From Lyngbya aestuarii BL J (GTDB taxonomy: Bacteria > Cyanobacteriota > Cyanobacteriia > Cyanobacteriales > Microcoleaceae), in NCBI RefSeq assembly GCF_000478195.2, contig NZ_AUZM01000018.1, positions 33,561 to 97,560 on the forward strand: a DNA stretch of 64,000 bases, in the 5' to 3' direction. Position numbers and translations under genes: made by a program. Position 1 is the stretch's first letter; each line of letters opens with the position of its first letter. The notes under the pieces are model-generated. The model was not told where the DNA came from, searched no databases, and saw only the letters and a list, made by a program, of their open reading frames with translations. Positions 46,052 through 54,127 of the stretch are shown here, piece after piece.

Positions 46052-47575
46052 ATGAATACACCATCAGAAACCATCTCCTGTTCCGCCGAGATTTTAGTCA
46101 TTGATGATACTCCAGAAAACTTACAACTCATGGTACAATTATTAAAGAGAGCAGGCTATAAAGTCCGAGCAGCCACAAGTGGAAAGATAGCCCTGCAAGG
46201 AATCAAGACATCTCCCCCCGATCTGATTTTGCTCGATATTATGATGGCAGAAATCAGCGGCTATGAGGTGTGTCAAAAACTCAAGTCTAATCCGGAAACC
46301 CAAGATATTCCGGTGATTTTTATCAGTGCGATGAATACAGCAATTGATAAAGTCAAAGCCTTTCAAGTCGGGGGAGTCGATTATATTACCAAGCCTTTTT
46401 ATTTCGAAGAAGTCTTAGCCCGAGTTCAGATTCAGTTAGACAATCGTTGTTTGCGTCAAAATCTTCAAGCTAAAAATCAGGAGTTATCTGAAGCATTATT
46501 ACAAGTGCAAGAAACTCAAAAACATTTATTGCAATCGGAGAAAATGGCAGCGTTAGGACAGTTACTTGCCAGTATAGCCCATGAAATTAATACTCCTTTA
46601 GGGGCAATCTTAGCCTCAAGCAATAATTCCCAAACCGCTTTATATGAATTTTTAGAGAAACTGCCCCAACTGGTTAATGAAACTTCTCTAGAACAGAAGC
46701 AACAATTTTTTAGTTTATTGGATTGTTCACTCAAAACAGAAAAACGAAAACTCAATAGTAGAGAAAAGCGTCAGTTTAAGCGAGAAATTGCCCAGCAACT
46801 CGAAGAACAGGGAATTTCTCAAGCGAGACGAATTGCAGATACTTTAATCGATTTAGAAATTTATGACGGAATTGAAGTCTTTTTTCCACTATTTAAAAGT
46901 CTTGATGTTGATTGGATTTTACAACAGGCTTACAACCTCATTTGCTTAAAAACTAATAGTCAAAATATTATTATGGCTGTCGAACGAGCGGCAAAAATTG
47001 TATTTGCACTTAAAAGCTATGCTCGTTATGATAATAGTGGTCAAAAACAGTGGGTTGAAGTTACTGAGGGTTTAGAAACGGTTTTAGAACTCTATCGCAA
47101 TCAAATCTCCTCGGGAATTGAACTCATTCGAGATTATCAACCTAATACTCCCGTCTGGTGTTATCCTGATGAATTAAACCAGGTTTGGACGAATCTGATT
47201 CACAATGCTATTCATGCGATGCAGGGTAAGGGTTCCTTACAAATCAGTGTGTCTAAACGTCAAGGTTATTTGGTGGTTGCGATTACGGACTCGGGACAAG
47301 GTATTCCTCCCCAAGTTCAGCAGAGAATCTTTGAACCCTTCTTCACCACAAAATCTATTGGAGAAGGCAGTGGTTTGGGATTGGATATTTCTCGTAAAAT
47401 AATTGAAAAACATGAGGGTAAAATTGAGTTTGAAAGCCAACCCGGACAGACCACATTTGAAGTCTGGTTGCCGATGGATAAAACCCCAGCCTCTGCCGTC
47501 AGTCATTCATTCATAGAGGAGGATAAAATCTCTCCCCAAAACATGAGTGAGAGCAGCGATCATTCTAATTCGTAA
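46052..47575 (+). CDS. Hybrid histidine kinase with N-terminal REC domain
   Basis: 507-aa soluble kinase, first gene of a three-gene operon. REC (about 14-130) has DDTPENLQ and acceptor Asp in LILLDIMMAEISGY. A coiled coil (about 135-165) precedes the H-box LLASIAHEINTPLGAI (His near 177). After an unusually long helical insert of about 100 residues, the HATPase shows N-box LNQVWTNLIHNAIHAM, DSGQGIPPQV and FEPFFTTKSIGEGSGLGLDIS. A Ser-rich tail ends the protein. It precedes a single REC and a REC-cyclase by 21 bp and then 3 bp, so it probably phosphorylates one or both. Confidence 0.88.
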   Translation: MNTPSETISCSAEILVIDDTPENLQLMVQLLKRAGYKVRAATSGKIALQGIKTSPPDLILLDIMMAEISGYEVCQKLKSNPETQDIPVIFISAMNTAIDKVKAFQVGGVDYITKPFYFEEVLARVQIQLDNRCLRQNLQAKNQELSEALLQVQETQKHLLQSEKMAALGQLLASIAHEINTPLGAILASSNNSQTALYEFLEKLPQLVNETSLEQKQQFFSLLDCSLKTEKRKLNSREKRQFKREIAQQLEEQGISQARRIADTLIDLEIYDGIEVFFPLFKSLDVDWILQQAYNLICLKTNSQNIIMAVERAAKIVFALKSYARYDNSGQKQWVEVTEGLETVLELYRNQISSGIELIRDYQPNTPVWCYPDELNQVWTNLIHNAIHAMQGKGSLQISVSKRQGYLVVAITDSGQGIPPQVQQRIFEPFFTTKSIGEGSGLGLDISRKIIEKHEGKIEFESQPGQTTFEVWLPMDKTPASAVSHSFIEEDKISPQNMSESSDHSNS

Positions 47576-47596
47576 TCAAGTCAAAAGATTATTATT

Positions 47597-47986
47597 ATGA
47601 CAGAGAAAGCGATTGTATGCGTTGATGATGAGGCGATCATTTTAGAAAGTCTTAAAGAACAACTCAAAAGACGGTTTGGCAATCAATATCTGTATGAGAT
47701 GGCTGATAGTGTAGAAGAAGCTTGGGAAATTATTGAAGAACTTCAGGAGGAAGATATTGAGATTTTAATGATTATTTCGGATTGGTTGATGCCCGAAATG
47801 AAAGGAGATGAATTTTTAATTAAAGTGCATGAGAAATATCCTCAAATTGTGACGGTAATGCTGACAGGTCAAGCAGATAGTTTGGCTGTAAAACGCGCTC
47901 AAGATAGTGCAAACTTGTACTCTTGCTTGTATAAACCTTGGAGTGAAAAAGATTTAGTTGATATTATTTCCTTGGCTTTAAAATAA
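47597..47986 (+). CDS. Single-domain response regulator
   Basis: 129-aa REC domain. Seen: CVDDEAIILESLKEQL, acceptor Asp in MIISDWLMPEMKGD, Thr in VMLTGQAD and Lys in CLYKPWSEKDL. The KPW ending and the layout are like the RpfG-type and cyclase-linked REC domains, and it resembles the REC domain of the next protein (KPWDETDL). It is 21 bp after the kinase and 3 bp before the cyclase gene. It may act as a phosphate sink or shuttle between them. Confidence 0.88.
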   Translation: MTEKAIVCVDDEAIILESLKEQLKRRFGNQYLYEMADSVEEAWEIIEELQEEDIEILMIISDWLMPEMKGDEFLIKVHEKYPQIVTVMLTGQADSLAVKRAQDSANLYSCLYKPWSEKDLVDIISLALK

Positions 47987-47989
47987 TCT

Positions 47990-50491
47990 ATGAGTAATCT
48001 GGCGATTTTATGTGTTGATGATCAATGGTCTATTTTAGTGAGTCTCAAAGCGTTACTTGAGAAATCTCTTGGTGATCAGTATGAAATTATTGCGGCTCAA
48101 AGTGGAGAAGCTGCATTAGGAATTTTAGAGAATTATCAAGAAGAAAGACTTGAAATTGCTCTCTTAATTGTCGATCAAATCATGCCAGGAATGACTGGAG
48201 ATGAACTGCTAGTTAGGGTTCATGCTCAATATCCAAGAATCTTAAAAATTATGCTCACTGGAAGGGTAGAAACAAATGCTGTTATTCGAGTGATTAATCA
48301 AGCGAACTTGTATCGTTATATCACTAAACCTTGGGATGAAACAGATTTAGTTTTAACGGTTAGAGAAGCTCTAAGATGTTATCTTCAAGAAAAAACATTA
48401 GCCTTACAAAATCAGGCTCTTAAACGGTTAAATGCGTCTTTAGAACAGAAAGTAACAGAACGAACTTTAGAATTAATTTCAGCGAATAAAAAACTCAAGC
48501 AAGAAGTTCAAGAACGTCAACAAGCCGAAGAAGAATTACAACTGCTTTTAACCTTAAGTCAAGCTATTAGTTCTGCCCCAGATTTGGAAACCGCTTTAGA
48601 AATTGCATTACAGACGCTTTGTGAAACCACAAGCTGGATTTATGGAGAAGTTTGGATTCCGACAACCGATCAAACGGTTCTAGAATGTAGTCCGATTTGG
48701 TCTTATTATTGTCCTCAAGAAAATTCTCAAATCATTGCTGATCTGACATCCTTTCGCTCTCATTTAGAAGGAGTCACATTTCAACCCGGAGAAGGAATAG
48801 CAGGACGAGTTTGGCAATCAAAACAACCGGAATGGATTGATAATATTGAAGCTCAAAATAAACCCGTTCATTTTTCTCCCGTTCGTCATCAGTCATTAAG
48901 TCAAAATCCAGCGAAAAACTATGGTTTAAAAGCTCATTTTAGCGTTCCAATTCTGGGAAACTCTAATTGGAAAACAGGAGAGGCTTCAACGGCTCCAGTC
49001 TTGGCGGTATTGGTTTTCTTTATGAGGGAGTATCGTCCTCAAGATCAACGATTTGTTGAGTTAGTTTATGCGGCAAGTAATCAACTCGGAGCTACTCTGC
49101 AACAAAAGAAATCTGAAGTAGAAATGAAGGCATTATTTGCCGCCATGACTGAAGTTGTTATGGTTTTGGATGCTTCTGGAAAGGGGCTAAAGCTAGAACC
49201 AACTCATCAATCTTTTTGTACTCCTGAAGCGATAGTTGGACAAAAATTATCAGATTATTTTCCGGCTGACGAAGCGGAACGATTATTAGAATTTATTCAA
49301 ACCGCTTTGAGAACAAAACAGACGGTTCAAGTCGAATATAATCTGACTATTAACAAACAGTTAGTCTGGTTTTTGGGAAGTATTTCACCGCTAACCCCAA
49401 ACACCGTAATTTGGGTTTCTAGAGATATTAGTCAACGCAAAATTATAGAAGAAGCATTGAAAACTAATGAAGAAAAACTGCGTCATGTCGTTCATAATGT
49501 TAGTTCTGCGATTGTACAATGGGATCGCTCAGGACGAATTTTGTTTATTAATGAATATGGCTTGAAGTTTTTTGGCTATCAAGAAGCAGAAATTTTAGGA
49601 CAACCGTTACTGGGAAATGTGATTCCTGAAATTGAGACATCCGGACGAGATTTGCGAAATTTAATAGATAGTATTTGTCAAAATCCCGATCAGTATGTTA
49701 TTCATGAAAATGAGAATATTCGTAGCGATGGCGAACGGGTTTGGGTGACTTGGATCAATCAACCGATCTTTGATAAAGATGGTAATTTAGTTGAAGTTTT
49801 ATCTGTCGCCACTGATACAACAGAACGCCGACTTGCTGAAGAAGAACTTCGTCTAGAACGAGAAAAATCTGAGCGATTATTACTCAATATTTTACCCCAA
49901 AAAATCGTTGAAACACTCAAACAAGAAAAGCAAGGGTTAATTGCTGAAAAATATGATGAAGTCTGTATTTTATTTGCAGATTTAGTTAATTTTACGGCTC
50001 TTTCTGAACGGTTAACACCTATTCAACTGGTTAAATTACTTAATGAAATTTTCTCAACCTTTGATCAATTAGCAGAAGGCTTAGACTTAGAAAAAATCAA
50101 AACAATTGGAGATGCTTACATGATGGCGGCAGGTTTACCTTTACCTCGTGAAGATCATGCGGAAGCGATTGCGGATATGGCTCTTTCCATGCAATTGGTG
50201 ATTGATCATTTTCCTTTTGATTATGGTGAAACTCTACAAATTCGGATTGGAATTCATACCGGAACTGTGGTAGCTGGAGTGATTGGAACTCATAAGTTTA
50301 TTTATGATCTCTGGGGAGATACTGTTAATATTGCATATCGCATGGAATCTTCAGGTAAACCCGGAAAAATTCAAGTGACAGCAGCGGTTTATGAACGACT
50401 TAAAAATGAATATCGATTTGAAAAACGGGGAGAAATTCCCATCAAAGGAAAAGGAAAAATGATGACTTATTGGTTGATTGGTCGCAAGTAA
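47990..50491 (+). CDS. Adenylate cyclase with REC, GAF and two PAS domains
   Basis: 833-aa class III nucleotide cyclase. Domains: REC (4-125, acceptor in LIVDQIMPGMTGDEL), coiled coil (130-180), GAF (about 185-375), PAS (about 378-480), PAS with PAC (about 485-615), cyclase (about 640-833). Metal-binding Asp residues are in LFADLVNFT and IGDAYM. The substrate-selecting positions read Lys in EKIKTIGDAYM and Asp in IYDLWGDTVNIA, the pair that specifies ATP, so cAMP is the predicted product. The architecture resembles cyanobacterial CyaC-type signalling cyclases, but without a kinase domain; the kinase is supplied by the gene two places upstream. cAMP controls pilus motility in cyanobacteria, which would fit the phototaxis operon. 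Confidence 0.9.
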   Translation: MSNLAILCVDDQWSILVSLKALLEKSLGDQYEIIAAQSGEAALGILENYQEERLEIALLIVDQIMPGMTGDELLVRVHAQYPRILKIMLTGRVETNAVIRVINQANLYRYITKPWDETDLVLTVREALRCYLQEKTLALQNQALKRLNASLEQKVTERTLELISANKKLKQEVQERQQAEEELQLLLTLSQAISSAPDLETALEIALQTLCETTSWIYGEVWIPTTDQTVLECSPIWSYYCPQENSQIIADLTSFRSHLEGVTFQPGEGIAGRVWQSKQPEWIDNIEAQNKPVHFSPVRHQSLSQNPAKNYGLKAHFSVPILGNSNWKTGEASTAPVLAVLVFFMREYRPQDQRFVELVYAASNQLGATLQQKKSEVEMKALFAAMTEVVMVLDASGKGLKLEPTHQSFCTPEAIVGQKLSDYFPADEAERLLEFIQTALRTKQTVQVEYNLTINKQLVWFLGSISPLTPNTVIWVSRDISQRKIIEEALKTNEEKLRHVVHNVSSAIVQWDRSGRILFINEYGLKFFGYQEAEILGQPLLGNVIPEIETSGRDLRNLIDSICQNPDQYVIHENENIRSDGERVWVTWINQPIFDKDGNLVEVLSVATDTTERRLAEEELRLEREKSERLLLNILPQKIVETLKQEKQGLIAEKYDEVCILFADLVNFTALSERLTPIQLVKLLNEIFSTFDQLAEGLDLEKIKTIGDAYMMAAGLPLPREDHAEAIADMALSMQLVIDHFPFDYGETLQIRIGIHTGTVVAGVIGTHKFIYDLWGDTVNIAYRMESSGKPGKIQVTAAVYERLKNEYRFEKRGEIPIKGKGKMMTYWLIGRK

Positions 50492-50524
50492 AGTTTACAC
50501 GAATTCAACCTAAAAATCAATCAA

Positions 50525-51307
50525 TTAACTGGATGCACTGGTATAAAACCGCAACGCAAACCGCCAAAATCCGGCGGAAAAACAGAATAATATTAAGGCT
50601 AAAATTCCTGAACTAATTACCCCTGTTGCTTCAGTTCGACCTAATAGCGTTTCTGCTGGAATTGTGGTTAAAAAAGCGACAGGAATAATAAAAGTAAAGA
50701 AAAATCGATAAACTGTAGGATAAGCCACCATTGGAAATCGACCCGCTTCTAATAACCCTCTCAATACTTCCGTGACATTATAGACTTTCACAAACCAAAT
50801 ACTCATCGATCCTAACATAAACCACAAACTGTATAAACTTATTATTCCAAAAAAAAGCGGAATTAAACTCAACAAATAATCAGTTATTTCTAACTGTAAT
50901 TGCTGACCTGCATAATAAATAACAAGACACCCAAAAACTAAATCAGGTAAACCCCAAGGAGAAACAGTGCGCGTAGAAAGCCAAAACTGACTGCTAATTG
51001 GTTTTAATAAGATAAAGTCAAGAGTTCCTTCTTGAACATGAGTGACAATACGATTCAAATTAGGAACTAAAAGCGTTGCTGAAAATCCTTGTAAAAGTGT
51101 AAAAATCCCTAAGACCACTAACGCTTCTTGCCAACTCCAACCTTCAAATTCATATCCAGTACGATAAAATAAAAATAATCCAAAAACACTACCTACCAAG
51201 CTCCCTAAACTACTAATTGTTGCTAAAATAAAGTTAAGTCTATACTCTAATTCAGCCGCAATTGCTGTCCTCCAAAATAGTTGTAAAATTTGCAAGTAAC
51301 GTGTCAT
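50525..51307 (-). CDS. ABC-2 type transporter permease
   Basis: 260-aa membrane protein with about six helices, of the ABC2_membrane_6/DUF990 family. Typical segments: FWRTAIAAELEYRLNFILATI near the N-terminus, then VQEGTLDFILLKPISSQFWLS and a C-terminal FCFSAGFWRFALRFYTSASS. Such permeases pair with a separate ATPase and a second permease; neither is beside it here, so they are encoded elsewhere. The substrate is unknown. It follows the amine-oxidase gene by 18 bp on the same strand and converges on the cyclase with a 33-bp gap. Confidence 0.82.
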   Translation of the reverse strand: MTRYLQILQLFWRTAIAAELEYRLNFILATISSLGSLVGSVFGLFLFYRTGYEFEGWSWQEALVVLGIFTLLQGFSATLLVPNLNRIVTHVQEGTLDFILLKPISSQFWLSTRTVSPWGLPDLVFGCLVIYYAGQQLQLEITDYLLSLIPLFFGIISLYSLWFMLGSMSIWFVKVYNVTEVLRGLLEAGRFPMVAYPTVYRFFFTFIIPVAFLTTIPAETLLGRTEATGVISSGILALILFCFSAGFWRFALRFYTSASS

Positions 51308-51325
51308 TTTTTATGATTGATAGAA

Positions 51326-53035
51326 TTATCTCTGCTGAAGTCGTCTTTGCATTCTACGACCACCCGGACGGCGATTTTGACGAATACGGGAACGACGATT
51401 AAATCTAAGTTTAGCGCGAATTGCCTCAGCAATTTCTGTTAAACCAACATCTTCTAAAATATCACTGGCAACTAATTCTCCCGTTTCACAACCTCCTTCC
51501 ATAAAGCCTTGATATTCTAAAGAAGTGTGTTCCCCTGCAAAAAATAAATTCCCCACTCGTTCGCCTTCAACGCCATAAAATCGGGTAAATTCTCCGGGTC
51601 GATAACACAAATATGATCCTAAACTAAACGGGCTTCCCGTCCAAAATGCACGGTTTGCTTGATTGCGAATTGCCACGGAATTAATACCGGGAAATACTGC
51701 TTCTAAGTTGGTATTCAACTGTTGGGCTTGGTCTTCAACTGTTCCCGCCCCGACCGCCACACCTTGAGTTCCTCCGGTATAGTTTGTGATTAAACCAATT
51801 GTACTCGAAGCATAACGACTATTGCTACTTTCCCAAGTATTTTGAAATCCTAAATCGGTAAAAACATTCCCTCTTGAATTAAAACGAGTTCGCCAGATTT
51901 TATCAGTATAGCCTGTAATTAATTTCGAGTTTGTTCCATAACCGACTGTATCAATTGCCTCTCGTTTAACTTCAGGTAATTCTACATCAATTTCAATGGT
52001 TCTGAGAACACTAAAAGGAATCGTTAATACAACTCGTTCATAAGTTCGTTCTAAACTATTGATTCCTGAACGTAAACTAACCAGAAAACGACCCCCGGAC
52101 TGTTCTCGAATAGACTCTAAAACTGTGGTTGTAGTGATTGAACCTTCTAAAATTTGGGCTAGTCTTTGGGTAATTTGTTCACTCCCGCCATCAAGATAAA
52201 AGCGTTCGTCACTCTCTCCAAAAACTTCAAACGTTCCCGGTTCAGTGCCAATATAATAAATCAAGTTTAACGGTGATTGTTCTTCAGTATTTAAACCAAA
52301 CTCAATTGTGTAAGCAATTCTTAAAAGTTGACGAATAATCGGTGTTGTGGGAATTTGATTCAAATATTGGGCGAGGGAAATATTATCAAGGGCGATTGTT
52401 ATTTCATCTTCGGTGGTATAATCTTCAAAGTTATCAATCGCTTCTAAATCCGCTTCGACTTGCACGGCTACGGGAACAAAATCATTAATAATTTCTGCTA
52501 ATGAAACTCGTCGTCCTTCAAAAAAATAAGTATCGGGAATTAATCCCGCATCAACGGCTAATAAATCAATTAAAGGTAAGCCTAATTCTTCGGCTAAACT
52601 GCGAATACAAATATGATCGGTATTAATAAATTCTCCGCCTAATTCGGCAATTAAAGGGGTTCCTGCGGCTTTTTTGAGGGTGTTAATTCGTCCTCCTACA
52701 CGGTTTCGGGCTTCGATAATATCAACTGGAACTCCCGCTTGAGTTAACCGATAAGCAGCCGCTAATCCCGCAATTCCCGCCCCAACAATTAACACGGGAG
52801 AAATACTAGACTGAGCATTCGCCTGATGTCGATATTGTCCAATCATTGCAGTTGTCATCGCACTGGCGCTGGCGAGTCCAATTTGGAGCAAACGGCGACG
52901 AGTTAAAAGTGCATGAGATTGGCGATATTCATGGCGTATTCCTAACAGTTCATCAGTGGGAATTCCTGTTTTTCTTGAGGTTTTGGCAATACGATAAGCC
53001 TGACGCAAGACCCGCATTAATGCAGATTTAGCCAT
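51326..53035 (-). CDS. Tat-exported flavin amine oxidase
   Basis: 569-aa FAD-dependent amine oxidase. A twin-arginine signal, TRRRLLQIGLASASAM, lies unusually far in, near residues 46-61, after a 45-residue n-region. The FAD-binding VLIVGAGIAGLAAAYRL and VDIIEARNRVGGRI follow at about 82-120, and the C-terminal flavin loop NLFFAGEHTSLEYQGFMEGG at about 500-525. The tail is Arg-rich (RRSRIRQNRRPGGRR). Family members oxidise L-amino acids or polyamines to release peroxide and ammonia; the substrate cannot be told. Export places the reaction in the periplasm. The gene precedes the ABC-2 permease by 18 bp. Confidence 0.85.
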   Translation of the reverse strand: MAKSALMRVLRQAYRIAKTSRKTGIPTDELLGIRHEYRQSHALLTRRRLLQIGLASASAMTTAMIGQYRHQANAQSSISPVLIVGAGIAGLAAAYRLTQAGVPVDIIEARNRVGGRINTLKKAAGTPLIAELGGEFINTDHICIRSLAEELGLPLIDLLAVDAGLIPDTYFFEGRRVSLAEIINDFVPVAVQVEADLEAIDNFEDYTTEDEITIALDNISLAQYLNQIPTTPIIRQLLRIAYTIEFGLNTEEQSPLNLIYYIGTEPGTFEVFGESDERFYLDGGSEQITQRLAQILEGSITTTTVLESIREQSGGRFLVSLRSGINSLERTYERVVLTIPFSVLRTIEIDVELPEVKREAIDTVGYGTNSKLITGYTDKIWRTRFNSRGNVFTDLGFQNTWESSNSRYASSTIGLITNYTGGTQGVAVGAGTVEDQAQQLNTNLEAVFPGINSVAIRNQANRAFWTGSPFSLGSYLCYRPGEFTRFYGVEGERVGNLFFAGEHTSLEYQGFMEGGCETGELVASDILEDVGLTEIAEAIRAKLRFNRRSRIRQNRRPGGRRMQRRLQQR

Positions 53036-53227
53036 TGTTTAATCTCACTTTTTCAGTTTTATTGATGAATTCGGATCTATTGTTATTCATTGTCGTTAAC
53101 ATCGGTTATAAATTTCACAAAAATATACATTAAGTTTTGGTTTGGTAAATTGTCTAATCATGGTATGATCATTTTCTAGCATAAAAACAGAAAGTTTAAC
53201 ATCAAAATTAGAAGGAATTAACTCTCT

Positions 53228-54127
53228 ATGCTGACGTTTGAAGACTTTTTAGATCAAGATTTTTATTTAGCCCAATATCCCGCAGTTTCAGAAGCGATTG
53301 ATGCGGGAGAATATGAAAGCGGACTCGATCATTTTTTACAAGTCGGACAGTTTGAAAGTTTACAACCCAATCCTTTATTTGATCCAGCTTATTATCGTTC
53401 GATTTATACAGATGTTTCCGCCGCAATTGAACGAGAAGCGATTACAGCAGCCGAACATTTTATCTTATTTGGTCAGTTTGAACAAAGAAACCCTAATCCC
53501 TTATTTGATACTACTTATTACTTAGAACAATATCCCGATGTTGAAACCGCTTTTGAAGCAGAACAACTCACCCCGTTTGAACATTTTTTTAGATTTGGTC
53601 AGTTTGAAGGGCGCAATCCCAGTGTATTTTTTGATAGTTTATATTATCAAGAGACTAATCCAGATGCCATTACCGCCATTGAAGATGGCGTTGTAGACAG
53701 CTTATTTGAACATTTTATTCGCTTCGGACTCAAGCGTGGAAAATTAGGCGTTTCTCCCGAACCTGAGAATGATTTATCAGGAGTATTTCAACTCGATACT
53801 CTACTCGGAAGTCGTACTGTTATTGAGTCTGTGAGTACAGAAAATCCAGTTGATATTTATCGTTTTGTTGTACCCAATGAAATTAGTCAAGTCAGTATTC
53901 GTTTAAGTGAATTAATGGCTGATGCTGATTTAGAGATTTTACAAGATATTAACGCCAATGAAGTGATCGAGTTTGATGAAATTTTCGCAACATCAAAGAA
54001 TTTGGGGATAGCTTCAGAATCTCTGATTTTTGATCAACTAACAACCGGAACTTATTTTATCCGAGTCTCGCAGTTTGAAGGAGAAACCGATTATAATTTA
54101 AGCTTTGATGTCACTCCGATTGTTTAG
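53228..54127 (+). CDS. Repeat protein with C-terminal PPC-like domain
   Basis: 299-aa acidic protein. Four units of about 42 residues lead, built on FDxxYYLxxYPDVxxA...HFxxFGQFExRNPxPL (about 5-180). They are followed by a PPC (pre-peptidase C-terminal)-like beta domain (about 185-299) ending GTYFIRVSQFEGETDYNLSFDV. No Sec signal is seen at the N-terminus. These units occur in cyanobacterial surface and hemolysin-type exoproteins, where export is by C-terminal type I signals, so it may be secreted or may be a split-off part of such a protein. Its last 17 bp overlap the 3' end of the convergent cyclase gene. Confidence 0.75.
   Translation: MLTFEDFLDQDFYLAQYPAVSEAIDAGEYESGLDHFLQVGQFESLQPNPLFDPAYYRSIYTDVSAAIEREAITAAEHFILFGQFEQRNPNPLFDTTYYLEQYPDVETAFEAEQLTPFEHFFRFGQFEGRNPSVFFDSLYYQETNPDAITAIEDGVVDSLFEHFIRFGLKRGKLGVSPEPENDLSGVFQLDTLLGSRTVIESVSTENPVDIYRFVVPNEISQVSIRLSELMADADLEILQDINANEVIEFDEIFATSKNLGIASESLIFDQLTTGTYFIRVSQFEGETDYNLSFDVTPIV

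Noticed and set aside
54111..54127. 17-bp overlap of convergent genes as a sign of a frameshift
   Set aside because: Both C-termini look natural for their families, so a simple tail-to-tail overlap is the better reading.
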